DNA of 64,000 bases from Nocardioides alpinus (GCF_900112035.1 NZ_FOKC01000003.1:366343-430342), one strand, 5' to 3'. Positions 42,241-52,641 are shown, counted from the first letter of the stretch. Program-made: numbers and translations. The notes: generated from the letters alone by a model not told the origin.

Positions 42241-43622
42241 GCGAGCCCACTGTCGTCACCGTCGGCGCCGGCATGTTCGCCGACGCCGTGGCAGGCCAGG
42301 CCGTCGGCGTCGAGCGCGTCGACTGGCGTCCCCCGATGCCCGGGACGCACGAACACCTGGCCACGGTCGCCACCGACCCGCGCCGCCCCGAGGCCAACCG
42401 CAGGGCTGTCGAGGCGATCCTCGGCGTCACCGCCCACCTCGTCGACGTGGCCCCGGCCTCCGAGGTCCTGGGACTCGAGGCCGGCCAGTTCCTCCACGCC
42501 GGCCCGCCCATCGAGTGGGCCCGCACCTCCGGCCCGCTGCGTGGCGCCCTCATGGGCGGCGCGGCGCTGGAGGGGCTCGTCGAGGACCCCGAGGACGCGG
42601 TCGCCCTCTTCGAGTCCGGCAGCGCCGTCAGCCTCGAGCCGTGCCACCACCGCAGCGCCGTCGGCCCGATGGCCGGGGTGGTCACGCCGTCCATGTGGAT
42701 GTGGGTCCTCGAGGACAGGGCGACCGGCAGGCGGACGTACTGCTCCCTCAACGAGGGCCTCGGCAAGGTGCTGCGCTACGGCGCGTACGGCCCCGAGGTG
42801 CTCACCCGGCTGCGCTGGATGGGCGACGTGCTCGGCCCGCTGCTGCAGGCGGCGGTGCGCGGCACCCCCGAGGCCACCGACGTCACCGGCGTCCTCACCC
42901 AGATGCTGCAGATGGGCGACGAGGCCCACAACCGCAACCGTGCCGGCACCCTGATGCTGCTGCGCGACCTCGCCCCCGCGATGGTCAGCAGCGGCTTCGA
43001 CTCGTCCGACGTGGCCGAGGCGCTGCGCTTCGTGGGCGGCAACGACCACTTCTTCCTGAACCTCGCCATGCCCGCCTGCAAGCTGGCGCTCGACGCCGGT
43101 CGCGACGTCCCCGGCTCGACGATGGTCGTGGCGATGGCTCGCAACGGCACCGACTTCGGCATCCAGGTCTCCGGCACCGGCGACGAGTGGTTCACCGGCC
43201 CCGCCCAGGTGGCGGAGGGCCTCTTCCTCGGCGACTACGGCCCGGACGACGCCAACGCCGACATCGGCGACTCCGCGATCACCGAGACCGCGGGCATCGG
43301 CGGCTTCGCGATGGCCACGGCGCCTGCGATCGTCCGCCTCGTCGGTGGCTCCGTCCCCGACGCGCTCGCCACCACCCGCCGGATGCACGAGATCACGCTC
43401 GCCGAGAACCCGCGTTGGTCGGTGCCCGTCCTGGAGTTCCAGGGCACGCCCACGGGCATCGACGTGTCAAAGGTGTGTCGTACGGGGATCCTGCCCCAGA
43501 TCAACACCGGCATGGCCGGTCGCGTCGCGGGCGTCGGCCAGGTCGGCGCCGGGCTGGTCACCCCGCCTGCGGAGATCTTCCCGAAGGCGCTGGCAGCACT
43601 GGCGGCCCGAGCGTCGGGGTAG
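42237..43622 (+). CDS. DUF1116 protein (YlbE/AllG-like)
   Basis: A 461-residue protein of the DUF1116 family, the third member of the oxamate-carbamoyltransferase-like set. Conserved parts include ALMGGAALEGLVEDPEDA near residue 103, MLQMGDEAHNRNRAGTLMLLRDLAP near 222, FVGGNDHFFLNLAMPACKLA near 262 and VARNGTDFGIQ-like VAMARNGTDFGIQVSG. No catalytic residue assignment is attempted. Last gene of the operon; its TAG stop is inside the terminator stem at 43617-43682. Confidence 0.82.
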   Translation: MSEPTVVTVGAGMFADAVAGQAVGVERVDWRPPMPGTHEHLATVATDPRRPEANRRAVEAILGVTAHLVDVAPASEVLGLEAGQFLHAGPPIEWARTSGPLRGALMGGAALEGLVEDPEDAVALFESGSAVSLEPCHHRSAVGPMAGVVTPSMWMWVLEDRATGRRTYCSLNEGLGKVLRYGAYGPEVLTRLRWMGDVLGPLLQAAVRGTPEATDVTGVLTQMLQMGDEAHNRNRAGTLMLLRDLAPAMVSSGFDSSDVAEALRFVGGNDHFFLNLAMPACKLALDAGRDVPGSTMVVAMARNGTDFGIQVSGTGDEWFTGPAQVAEGLFLGDYGPDDANADIGDSAITETAGIGGFAMATAPAIVRLVGGSVPDALATTRRMHEITLAENPRWSVPVLEFQGTPTGIDVSKVCRTGILPQINTGMAGRVAGVGQVGAGLVTPPAEIFPKALAALAARASG

Positions 43623-43682
43623 TCCAGTCCGAACTGGCTGGCCTGAGGCCGTCCGTACGACCGGTTCCCACTGGACTACCCC
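43617..43682. terminator. Inverted repeat carrying the stop codons of two converging genes
   Basis: GGGGTAGTCCAGT (43617-43629) and its complement (43670-43682) form a perfect 13-bp stem; the 40-base centre can form a smaller stem (GGCCTGAGGCC region). The TAG in each arm is the stop of the gene that enters it: DUF1116 on the plus strand, the Nudix gene on the minus strand. Confidence 0.75.
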
Positions 43683-44149
43683 GGCGGCGGAGCCCAGGCC
43701 CGTCCAGGTAACCCCGTGATCCACGGAGCCACCGCGGCGGGGTAGAGAGGCAACACGGGGTCGGCGTCGTTCAGAGGGAGCCACACCACAGGTACGACGC
43801 TGCCGTCGCTCTCCGTCAGGGTCGCTCCGGAGCTCACTGGCTGCGGGTCGAGCCGTCCGGAGTAGAGGAACACGATCTCGTGTCCCAGCACGCCGTTGAT
43901 CTGGAAGATGCTCTCCACGGCAGCCAGGAAGGTGAGGTCGTCGATCGTCGCCCCGAGCTCCTCACCCACCTCGCGCTCGATGGCAGCACGATGGGTCTCG
44001 CCGAGCTCGACGCTGCCGCCGACGAGGCGGTGGTAGCCGTCCGGGTTCTCCCGCGTCGGCGGATTGCGGCTCACCGCGTGACGGGTGCCATCGGGACCCA
44101 GGGCCACGAGCATCGCCTTCACCCGGATGACGGACCGGTCGACAGACAC
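43676..44149 (-). CDS. Nudix hydrolase
   Basis: A 157-residue Nudix enzyme. The box GGSVELGETHRAAIEREVGEELGA (residues about 44-67) has all consensus residues. The substrate is unknown; the rest of the protein is not diagnostic. Start GTG 44147-44149, five bases after the acyltransferase stop, so it may be the last gene of the DUF4129-MoxR-DUF58 series. Confidence 0.87.
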   Translation of the reverse strand: MSVDRSVIRVKAMLVALGPDGTRHAVSRNPPTRENPDGYHRLVGGSVELGETHRAAIEREVGEELGATIDDLTFLAAVESIFQINGVLGHEIVFLYSGRLDPQPVSSGATLTESDGSVVPVVWLPLNDADPVLPLYPAAVAPWITGLPGRAWAPPPG

Positions 44150-44154
44150 GGTCC

Positions 44155-44832
44155 TCAGGCCTCAGCGGGCCGCTCGTTGTAGATCCCGGCCGGCTCCTGG
44201 TCGGTCAGGTCGCCGATCGCGGCCATGATCCGGTCGGTGAGCTCGCGTCGGGCCCGCCCGCTGGGAACGCCGTCGTACTCCCCTGCGACGGTGATCGGCG
44301 CACCGAAGCGCACCGACACCTTCGCGCGGCGCGGCCGGTTGGAACCGACGGGCTGGATGTCCTCGGTGCCCGCCAGCCCGACCGGTACGACGGGGCAGCC
44401 GGCGGTGAGCGCGAGGTGCGCGACGCCGGTGCGGCCGCGGTAGATTCGGCCGTCACGCGAGCGGGTGCCCTCGGGGTAGATGCCGAACGCCTCCCCGTTG
44501 CGGAGCACCTCGAGAGCGGTGTCGAGGCTGGCGATGGCGGCCTTGGTGTCGTCGCGGTCGACCGGCAGCATGCCGAGCCCCTCGAACCAGGCCCGCGTCA
44601 GCGTGCCCTTCACGCCGGTGCCGGTGAAGTAGTCGGACTTGGCGAGGAAGACGACCTTGCGCGGCACCACCACCGGGATGACCACGCTGTCGAAGAACGA
44701 GAGGTGGTTGCTCGCCACGATCACCGGACCGGACGTCGGCACGTGGTGCAGGCCCTCGACGGTGGGACGCCAGACGGCGCGCGCGAGCGGTGGGATGACC
44801 GTGTGCGCGACCGAGTAGAGCATGGCGCTCAT
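44155..44832 (-). CDS. 1-acylglycerol-3-phosphate acyltransferase-like (PlsC)
   Basis: A 225-residue phospholipid acyltransferase. The HX4D motif is NHLSFFD near residue 42 and the substrate motif YPEGTRSRDG is near residue 118. A membrane-associated N-terminal helix is likely. Start ATG 44832 is preferred because it overlaps the stop of the preceding alkyltransferase-like gene (ATGA); an ATG three codons later is possible. It may make phosphatidic acid or transfer acyl groups to a related lipid. Confidence 0.87.
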   Translation of the reverse strand: MSAMLYSVAHTVIPPLARAVWRPTVEGLHHVPTSGPVIVASNHLSFFDSVVIPVVVPRKVVFLAKSDYFTGTGVKGTLTRAWFEGLGMLPVDRDDTKAAIASLDTALEVLRNGEAFGIYPEGTRSRDGRIYRGRTGVAHLALTAGCPVVPVGLAGTEDIQPVGSNRPRRAKVSVRFGAPITVAGEYDGVPSGRARRELTDRIMAAIGDLTDQEPAGIYNERPAEA

Positions 44833-45173
44833 TGTGCACGGAGGGTCGGCGCCCAGAACGCACGTCCCAGATCGACCGCACCGCTGGCCCGCAGCGGCGT
44901 GCCCTCCTCGAGGTACGCCTGACGGGCCTCGTCGTCGTGCGAGGGCGGCAGCGAGCCGTCGGCACGGACCACGCGCCACCACGGCACGGCGCCGCCGTGG
45001 CGCGCCATCACGTTCCCCACCAGCCGCGGACCGCCGCGGCCCAGCCTCTCCCCGACCACGTCGGCGATGGCACCGTACGTCGTCACGCGTCCGCGCGGCA
45101 CCGACTCGGCGCACTGCAGGACGAGCTCGGCGTAGAGCTCGCGCTCCTCCGCCGACGCGGCCGGGCCGCTCAC
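44829..45173 (-). CDS. Alkyltransferase-like protein (ATL, MGMT family without the Cys)
   Basis: A 114-residue DNA-binding protein related to O6-alkylguanine-DNA alkyltransferase. The usual acceptor motif PCHR is replaced by PWWRV (VPWWRVVRADG), so it cannot accept the alkyl group and instead marks damaged guanine for excision repair. The helix-turn-helix part RVTTYGAIADVVG and the arginine-finger side are present. GTG 45173 overlaps the preceding stop (GTGA). In M. tuberculosis a similar gene lies near adnA, from memory. Confidence 0.88.
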   Translation of the reverse strand: MSGPAASAEERELYAELVLQCAESVPRGRVTTYGAIADVVGERLGRGGPRLVGNVMARHGGAVPWWRVVRADGSLPPSHDDEARQAYLEEGTPLRASGAVDLGRAFWAPTLRAQ

Positions 45174-45655
45174 TCGTCCACCGGCTGGGTCAGCCGCAGG
45201 GTCGCGACCACCATCACGACGACCGTCAGCGCGGCCGCGATCCACACCCACGACGGGGCCTGGTCGGCGTCCAGGCCGCGCAGCGCGACCCACGTGATCG
45301 GGAGCGGCACCAGGGTGAGCAGCCCACGCCGGACCCACACCACGGCGAGGTGCCGGTCGACGGCCATGACGTCGGGACCGTAGGACAGCACCGTCGCGAG
45401 GAGGTGCGCCCCGACGAGCAGCACGCTCACCACGAGGATCCGCCAGTCGACGACGTCGTGGACGGTCCACCAGGCGATGACCGTCGCGAGCGTGACCATG
45501 CCGGCGAGGTGGTCGGGGGACCACGCCCACCACGCGGAGCACAGGACGACGACGGCGATGACCAGAGGGTGGGGCCGCTCGGGCAGGGCGAGGGCCAGCG
45601 CCGCGCACGGCAGCAGTAAGAGCACGGCTCGGAGCACCCAGGCGGTCGGCGTCAT
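45170..45655 (-). CDS. Integral membrane protein, unknown function
   Basis: A 161-residue protein with about five hydrophobic helices and little else; short charged loops include VDRHLAVVWVRR. No domain recognised. It sits between DUF58 and the alkyltransferase-like gene with four-base overlaps on both sides (ATGA, GTGA), so it is clearly part of the operon and may assist the MoxR-DUF58 system. Confidence 0.7.
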   Translation of the reverse strand: MTPTAWVLRAVLLLLPCAALALALPERPHPLVIAVVVLCSAWWAWSPDHLAGMVTLATVIAWWTVHDVVDWRILVVSVLLVGAHLLATVLSYGPDVMAVDRHLAVVWVRRGLLTLVPLPITWVALRGLDADQAPSWVWIAAALTVVVMVVATLRLTQPVDE

Positions 45656-46922
45656 CGCGCGCGCACCTTCGGCACCTGGGCACGTCGGGCCAGCTGGTGC
45701 AGGACCGTGTCGAGGGTGCCGGGACCCCGCCAGGGCACGACCGGGCACCCGAGTGCGGCGAGCTGCTGGAGCCGGTCGTCGCGCTCGATCTTCTGCATCC
45801 GTGCAGCCAGGGCCGACAGCGCCAGCCGGTCCGGACCCGGCTCCCGCTCACCGAGCGTGTCGATGACCACCACCGACGCGCCCTGGCGCTGCAGGCTGGC
45901 CGTCGCCGTGACGAGGGGCGTGAAGAGCATCGGCGAGAGGACGTGGACCACGCTGCCCGCCGTCGATCCCAGGTCGAGCCGCTCCGGAGCGGCGCTGCGC
46001 ATGTCGGTGCGGACCCGGGCCAGCGTGCCGTGCAGCCGCTGCAGGTGGCGGGCTCCGGTGCCGAGGCGGACGCGGACCGGGTCGGAGGCCAGCACGAGCA
46101 ACCCGACGCGGTCCCCGGTGCGGATGTGGTGCTCGGCCAGCGCAGCCGCCGCGCGGACGGTCAGGTCGAGGGAGCTCGACGCACCGTCGATGCCGCCGGA
46201 CACGCCGATGTCGCGCAGGCCGTCCACGACCAGCCACACCCCGGCGTCCTGCTCGGCGCGCGTGGTGACCACGTGCAGGTCACCCGTGCGCAGGGAGACC
46301 GGCCAGTTGATCCGCTTGAGCCGGTCGCCGGCGGCGAACTGCCGGATCCCCTCGAACTCGGTGCCGCTGCCCAGCCTCCGCGACCGGTGCCGGCCCACGA
46401 GGCCGTCGGGCTGCGGCACCTCCGCGCGGCTGTCGTACGGCGCCATCTGCGGCAGCACGCTCAGCCCGTGCTCGGGCATGTCGACCGGACCCCAGCGCCA
46501 GCCGCCCCAGGCGCTGGTGAGCACCACCCGTTCGGCGCCGATGACGCGGCGACCCCAACGGCGCGGGCTGAACTCGAGGACGGGCAGGTCGCGGTCGACC
46601 AGCGCGCCGACGGCACCGTGGGCCGGGCGCGTGGCGACGTGCGGCGCAGGAGCGGCGACCCGGGTCACGTGCTCGACGCCGGCGAGGTCGTCGACGACCA
46701 GCCGCGACGAGGCGCCCTGGCCCTCGTGCAGGCGGTGGTGGTCGATCTGGGTGCGGATCACCGGCCCGTGGCGCGGACGGCCCACCAGCCCCGTCACCGC
46801 CAGCAGGACGAACGGGGCAGCCAGCACCACCATCACGTCGAGGCCCGCCACCACGCCGCCGGCCAGGCCGACGAGGGTGATGAGGCAGGCCCGGACGAGG
46901 GACGGCGTCGGCCGCCAGGCCT

Positions 46923-46926
<4 letters not shown>
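45652..46926 (-). CDS. DUF58 family protein
   Basis: A 424-residue membrane-attached protein. Two hydrophobic helices near residues 10-45 precede the DUF58 core (GTEFEGIRQFAAGDRLKRINWPVSLRTGDLHVV) at about 210-245, then a von Willebrand A-like domain (WLVVDGLRDIG). DUF58 proteins work with MoxR ATPases in metal- or stress-linked assembly. GTG 46926 overlaps the MoxR stop (GTGA). Confidence 0.85.
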
Positions 46927-47892
<966 letters not shown>

Positions 47893-47906
<14 letters not shown>

Positions 47907-48333
47907 GGGCTTCCTCGATTCGGGTCAGGATGCGGTCGATCTCGGCCGGCGACAGGCGTCGTACGGCGTCGAGCTCGTGGTGCAGGGTCTCGGCGAGCTC
48001 GACGTCCCGGGCCCGGGCGAGCGCCACCAGCCGGTCGCGCACCGCCTCGGAGGGCGAGCTCGCCTGCTGGTGGCTGGTCAGGATGCGCAGGTCGTTGGTG
48101 GCCTCGTCGACGCGGTCGCTCGTCCGCGGCATGGCGGGCACCCACGCGACGGGCTCCTCCTCCACGAGGTCGAGGGCCAGCCACATCAGCGACAGGACGA
48201 CAGCCATGGCGACGGCGAACGGCACCGGCTGGGGACCGAGTCGCAGCAGCACCGCCAAGCCGTAGGAGACGGCGGTGATGACGACGCCGACGAGGAGCCG
48301 GTTGCGCCACGTGCGGGTCAGGACCTTCCACAT
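47893..48333 (-). CDS. Membrane protein of the MoxR operon, unknown function
   Basis: A 146-residue protein: two hydrophobic helices near residues 12-32 and 38-56, then a soluble helical part with many Glu/Arg/Ala (about 70-146). No domain recognised. Its ATG shares a base with the DUF4129 stop (TGATG). Confidence 0.7.
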
Positions 48334-49121
48334 CAGGCGCGCACCGCCAGGCTGCGGCGGATCGTCGCGAGGGCGTCGAGCGCCTGGGTGCGGTGGTCCT
48401 CGGTGATCGGGTGGTCGGAGAACCGGGCCTCGCGGTAGAGGGCGGCCAGGCGGTGGGTGGCTCCGGCGTCGGCCGCGACGAGGTCGAGGATCCGCAGGGC
48501 GTACTCGGAGGAGGTCTCCCACTGCTGGCGCCCGACCCCGGCAGCGTCGCCCTGCACCTCGAAGCGCTGCCAGGCCGCGACGATGGCGTTGCGCGGGTCC
48601 CCCTCGCGCAGCACGGCGTCCTGCTCACCCGCGTCGGCGGCGATCTCGCGCGCCAGACGGGCGGGCTCGCCGAGGGCGGTGAAGGCGACCTCCTCGCGCG
48701 CGTCGCGCCTCTTCCGCGGACCGGCCTGCGTCCAGGCCATCCGCACGAGGACGACGACCAGCGTCAGGAAGAGCGCGGCACCGACGAACACGAAGATCCA
48801 CACCAGGACCTTCAGCCACAGGGGCGGCGGTGCCTGTGAGGCGGGCTCAGCGGTGCCGCTGTCCGGCGCGGCCGCCTCGTCGCAGTAGGGCAGGTCGTCG
48901 GGGTTGTCCGGCTCCTCCACGATCCCGTCCGCGCCGGTCGTGGGGAGCGGGACGCAGGTGCGCTCGGTCGGGATGAAGGTCCGGTCGGGCACTCCTGGAC
49001 CGGTGAACACCTCGTCGGGTCCGATCAGGGTCGCCCAGGCCACGAGCACCATCAGCAGGCTGGTCGCAGCCGTCACCACCACGGCACGCACCGCCGGCGA
49101 TGACCCCCCAGACACACGCAT
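48333..49121 (-). CDS. DUF4129 membrane protein
   Basis: A 262-residue protein: a membrane helix near residues 10-33, an external acidic loop with two Cys, a second helix near 100-128, and a cytoplasmic DUF4129 domain (NAIVAAWQRFE ... ETSSEYALRIL ... LAALYREARFSDHP) at about 175-245. Genes of this type usually accompany MoxR and DUF58. First gene of the overlapping operon that runs toward the Nudix gene. Confidence 0.82.
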   Translation of the reverse strand: MRVSGGSSPAVRAVVVTAATSLLMVLVAWATLIGPDEVFTGPGVPDRTFIPTERTCVPLPTTGADGIVEEPDNPDDLPYCDEAAAPDSGTAEPASQAPPPLWLKVLVWIFVFVGAALFLTLVVVLVRMAWTQAGPRKRRDAREEVAFTALGEPARLAREIAADAGEQDAVLREGDPRNAIVAAWQRFEVQGDAAGVGRQQWETSSEYALRILDLVAADAGATHRLAALYREARFSDHPITEDHRTQALDALATIRRSLAVRA

Positions 49122-49165
49122 GGCGTGACCCTAGGTCACCGGGTCACGCCGTGCGAGGAGGTGGA

Positions 49166-50365
49166 TCAGTACGTCGGCTGGCTCGGGTCGATCTGGCTCA
49201 CCCAGGCGACCACACCGCCGCCGACGTGCACCGCGTCGGCGTACCCGGCGCCCTTGACGATCGCGAGGGTCTCGGCTGAGCGCACGCCCGACTTGCAGTG
49301 CATGACGATCTGCTTGTCGCTGGGCAGCTGCGACAGGGCGTTGCCGTTGAGGAACTCGCCCTTCGGGATCAGCACCGCGCCGGGGATGTGGTTGATCTCG
49401 GCCTCGTTGGGCTCTCGCACGTCGACCAGCACGAAGTCACGCTCACCGTTGTCGCGCTCCTTGAGCATGTGCTCGAGCTGGACGACCGAGATCGTCGACC
49501 CGACCGCGGCCTCCGCGGCCTCGTCGGACACGGCGCCGCAGAACGCGTCGTAGTCGATCAGACCGGTGACGGTGGCGTTCTCGCCGCAGAGCGCGCAGCT
49601 CGGGTCCTTGCGGACCTTCAGCTTGCGGTACTCCATCTCGAGCGCGTCGTAGATCATCAGCTTGCCGGCGATCGGGTCTCCGATGCCGGTGAGCAGCTTG
49701 ATCGCCTCGTTGACCTGGATCGCGCCGATGCTGGCGCACAGCACGCCCAGGACGCCGCCCTCGGCGCAGCTCGGGACCATGCCCGGCGGCGGGGGCTCGG
49801 GGTAGAGGCAGCGGTAGCACGGCAGGTCCTCGCCCAGCATGGGTGCGAACACCGAGGCCTGGCCGTCGAAGCGGTAGATCGAGCCCCAGACGTAGGGGAT
49901 CTTGAGGAAGTACGCCGCGTCGTTGACCATGTAGCGCGTGGCGAAGTTGTCCGTGCCGTCGACGATGAGGTCGTAGCCCTCGAAGACGGAGAACACGTTG
50001 TCGTTGTCGAGCCGCTCGGGGTGCAGCACCACCTCGACGTAGGGGTTGATCTCGGCGATCGACTCCTTGGCCGACTGGCCCTTGGGCTTGTCGATGTCGC
50101 TGACGCCGTGGATGACCTGGCGCTGCAGGTTGGACTCGTCGACCGTGTCGAACTCGGCGATCCCGAGCGTGCCGACGCCGGCCGCGGCGAGGTAGAGGAG
50201 GGCGGGCGAGCCGAGGCCGCCGGCGCCGATGACGAGGACCTTGGCGTTCTTCAGCCTCTTCTGCCCGGTCATGCCCACGTCGGGGATGATCAGGTGGCGG
50301 CTGTAGCGGCGCACCTCGTCGGTGGTGAGCTCGGCTGCCGGCTCGACAAGAGCGGGGAACGACAC
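49166..50365 (-). CDS. moeZ: Adenylyltransferase/sulfurtransferase MoeZ
   Basis: A 399-residue two-domain enzyme that adenylates and thiolates sulfur-carrier proteins (MoaD-like, CysO-like and others). The E1-like part has VIGAGGLGSPALLYLAAAGVG near residue 45 and zinc cysteine pairs (CYRC, CALC); the C-terminal rhodanese domain has the active-site loop CKSGVR. Start GTG 50365 with GAGGAG six bases upstream; the longer frame is rejected. It would also help molybdenum cofactor supply for the nearby hydroxylase. Confidence 0.92.
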   Translation of the reverse strand: MSFPALVEPAAELTTDEVRRYSRHLIIPDVGMTGQKRLKNAKVLVIGAGGLGSPALLYLAAAGVGTLGIAEFDTVDESNLQRQVIHGVSDIDKPKGQSAKESIAEINPYVEVVLHPERLDNDNVFSVFEGYDLIVDGTDNFATRYMVNDAAYFLKIPYVWGSIYRFDGQASVFAPMLGEDLPCYRCLYPEPPPPGMVPSCAEGGVLGVLCASIGAIQVNEAIKLLTGIGDPIAGKLMIYDALEMEYRKLKVRKDPSCALCGENATVTGLIDYDAFCGAVSDEAAEAAVGSTISVVQLEHMLKERDNGERDFVLVDVREPNEAEINHIPGAVLIPKGEFLNGNALSQLPSDKQIVMHCKSGVRSAETLAIVKGAGYADAVHVGGGVVAWVSQIDPSQPTY

Positions 50366-50540
50366 AGGTACTCCTCGGTGGATCGGACTGCGACCAGGTC
50401 CCGTCACAACCAGCGGGACCGTCTCCATGTTCCCCGCGCTGCCCGGACACGCCACGCCATGTCCCGCGATACGGACGCTGGCGCGGCCCGCGGTGCGGAT
50501 AGGCTCGGCGCTCACTACTCAGGAGTATCAGGAGCACGTC

Positions 50541-51179
50541 GTGACCGCAGGCCACCCCGACACCGATTCACCGCGACCCCGCGGCGGGCGGATGCCGCGC
50601 CGCGAGCGACGCGTCCAGCTGCTCGAGTCGGCCCTCGAGGTCTTCGTCGCCCAGGGCTACCACGCCGCCGCGATGGACGACATCGCCGAGCGCGCCGGGG
50701 TCTCCAAGCCCGTGCTCTACCAGCACTTCCCCGGCAAGCTCGACCTCTACCTCGCGCTGCTCGACGCCTCCTGCGAGGAGATCATCGACAACTGCCGCGT
50801 GGCCCTCGCCTCGACCTCGGACAACAAGGACCGGGTCGCAGCGACGATGCAGGTGTTCTACAGCTACGTCGCCTCCGAGGAGGGGGCCTTCCGGCTCGTC
50901 TTCGAGTCGGACCTCACGAGCGAGCCCGACGTACGCGAGCGCGTGGACCGGGTCACCGTCGAGTGCGCCTCGATGATCGCCGACGTGATCCGCACCGACA
51001 CCGGCCTGCCCGACGAGGCGTCCGAGCTGCTCGCCGTCTCGCTCGTGGGAATGGCGCAGGTCTCCGCACGGTTCTGGCTCGCGGGCGGCGGCAACATCTC
51101 GCAGGACGACGCGGCCTCCCTGATCGCCGGTCTGGCGTGGCGCGGCATCCGCGGCTACCCGATGACCGACGACCACTGA
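50541..51179 (+). CDS. TetR family transcriptional regulator
   Basis: A 212-residue repressor. The helix-turn-helix is at residues about 22-66 (RRVQLLESALEVFVAQGYHAAAMDDIAERAGVSKPVLYQHFPGK in outline). GTG 50541 has AGGAG six bases upstream. The ligand is unknown. It is followed by the DUF3107 gene on the same strand, an arrangement I recall as conserved in actinobacteria (Rv3208-Rv3208A). Confidence 0.9.
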   Translation: MTAGHPDTDSPRPRGGRMPRRERRVQLLESALEVFVAQGYHAAAMDDIAERAGVSKPVLYQHFPGKLDLYLALLDASCEEIIDNCRVALASTSDNKDRVAATMQVFYSYVASEEGAFRLVFESDLTSEPDVRERVDRVTVECASMIADVIRTDTGLPDEASELLAVSLVGMAQVSARFWLAGGGNISQDDAASLIAGLAWRGIRGYPMTDDH

Positions 51180-51247
51180 CCCAACCATCTGCCCCCCACA
51201 CTGGGGTCGACGCACATCCCACCCGAAAACTCAGCAAGGAGCATCAC

Positions 51248-51466
51248 GTGGAGGTCAAGATCGGCGTGCAGTACGCCCAGCGCGAGCTGGTGCTCGAGAC
51301 CGACAGCACGCCCGAGGACATCGAGTCCCAGCTCACCGAGGCCCTGGCCGGCAACGGGGTGCTGCGGCTGGCGGACGTCAAGGGCCGCACCGTCGTCGTG
51401 CCTGCCGACAAGATCACCTACCTCGACCTCGGCTCGGCGACGTCGAGCACCGTCGGGTTCCGCTGA
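51248..51466 (+). CDS. DUF3107 small protein
   Basis: A 72-residue beta-rich protein of the DUF3107 family, unknown function. It opens VEVKIGVQYAQRELVLE and ends TSSTVGFR. GTG 51248 has AAGGAG seven bases upstream. No Cys, no membrane helix. Confidence 0.88.
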   Translation: MEVKIGVQYAQRELVLETDSTPEDIESQLTEALAGNGVLRLADVKGRTVVVPADKITYLDLGSATSSTVGFR

Positions 51467-51592
51467 GCGGTCCCACCCCTCCGGGCGACCGCAATTGCTC
51501 CGGCGACGTCTGACGGTCATGCTGGATGGGTTCGGCACACCATGCCGGCACCAAGCGCCACGAACACGTGGCAATGAAAGGGTGACCAACTC

Positions 51593-51877
51593 ATGGTCGT
51601 AGACATCATCGTCCTCATCATCGTGGGGGCCATCATCGGCCTCCTCGGCAAGCTCGTCGCGCCGGGCGACAAGGACAACATCCCGATCTGGCTCACGATC
51701 CTCTGCGGCATCGGCGGCGTCCTGCTGGGCTACTGGATCTACTCGTTCTTCGGTGGCGACGGCTCGAACGGCATCGACTGGGTCCGTTGGATCGTCGCGA
51801 TCATCACCGCGGCTGTGCTCGTGGTCATCGCCTCGACGGCGACCGGTCGCAACAGCAACCACAGCAACCGGGTCTGA
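51593..51877 (+). CDS. GlsB/YeaQ/YmgE-type small membrane protein
   Basis: A 94-residue protein with three membrane helices (about 3-22, 32-52, 63-82) and the Gly-rich pattern of the transglycosylase-associated/GlsB family, often stress-induced. An AAGGG site lies about ten bases before the ATG. A strong terminator follows. Confidence 0.78.
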   Translation: MVVDIIVLIIVGAIIGLLGKLVAPGDKDNIPIWLTILCGIGGVLLGYWIYSFFGGDGSNGIDWVRWIVAIITAAVLVVIASTATGRNSNHSNRV

Positions 51878-51903
51878 TCAGCACCACGCTCTTCTGAGCG
51901 ACG

Positions 51904-51942
51904 CACGAGGCCCCGCATCCGATCCGGATGCGGGGCCTCGTG
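51904..51942. terminator. Bidirectional hairpin terminator
   Basis: A perfect 18-bp stem (51904-51921 with 51925-51942; CACGAGGCCCCGCATCCG and complement) with a 3-base loop between converging genes. Confidence 0.9.
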
Positions 51943-51966
51943 TCGTCGGTACGGCCCCGGATGCCG

Positions 51967-52641
51967 TCAGGAGTCGAGGCCGAGCTCGGCCATCCGGGCG
52001 GCGTGCAGCTCGGTGAGCCGGGTGAACATCCGGCCCAGCGCGGCGAGGTCGAGACCGGGACGGTCCACTCCCCCGGCCAGCAGCGCGGTCAGCGACTCGC
52101 GGTCGCCGGCGACACGCTGGGCCTGGGTGAGGGCCTCGCCCATCAGTCGGCGGCCCCAGAGCGCGAGCCGGCCACCGAGGCGGTGGTCGGCGGCGATCCC
52201 GGCGCGGACCCGCTCGACGATGAACGCGGTCTGGCCGGTGTCCTCCAGCGAGCTGATGATGACCTCGCGGGTCTCGGGGTCGAGGTAGGCGGCGATCTCG
52301 CGGTAGAAGTCGGCGGCGAGACCATCGCCGACGTAGGCCTTGATCAGTCCCTCGTAGTAGTCCGACGGCGCGGTGTGGGCGTGGAAGCTGTCGAAGCTGA
52401 CCCGGAAGGCCTGCATCGCCTCGGCCGGGTCGGCCCCGAGCTCAGCGAGGCGGGCGACCAGCTTCTGCAGGTGGGCGAACTCCGCGGTGGCCATCGCGCC
52501 GATCGCGATCTTGTCGTCGATCCCGGGCGCCATCTTGGCGTCCTCGACCAGTCGCTCGAAGGCCGACAGCTCGCCGTAGGCGATCGCTCCGAGGAGGTCG
52601 ACGGCGGCGCGGCGGTAGTCCTCGTCGGGCGATTCAGTCAT
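51967..52641 (-). CDS. Ferritin-like fold protein (MiaE_2-like)
   Basis: A 224-residue helical protein of the ferritin-like family related to tRNA-hydroxylating MiaE. Candidate metal ligands are in GAIAYGELSAFERLVEDA near residue 22, ATAEFAHLQKLVARL near 52 and IISSLEDTGQTAFIVERV near 130. The reaction in actinobacteria is not established. It is divergent from the DEAD-box helicase, the pairing I recall as Rv3210c-Rv3211. Confidence 0.75.
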   Translation of the reverse strand: MTESPDEDYRRAAVDLLGAIAYGELSAFERLVEDAKMAPGIDDKIAIGAMATAEFAHLQKLVARLAELGADPAEAMQAFRVSFDSFHAHTAPSDYYEGLIKAYVGDGLAADFYREIAAYLDPETREVIISSLEDTGQTAFIVERVRAGIAADHRLGGRLALWGRRLMGEALTQAQRVAGDRESLTALLAGGVDRPGLDLAALGRMFTRLTELHAARMAELGLDS

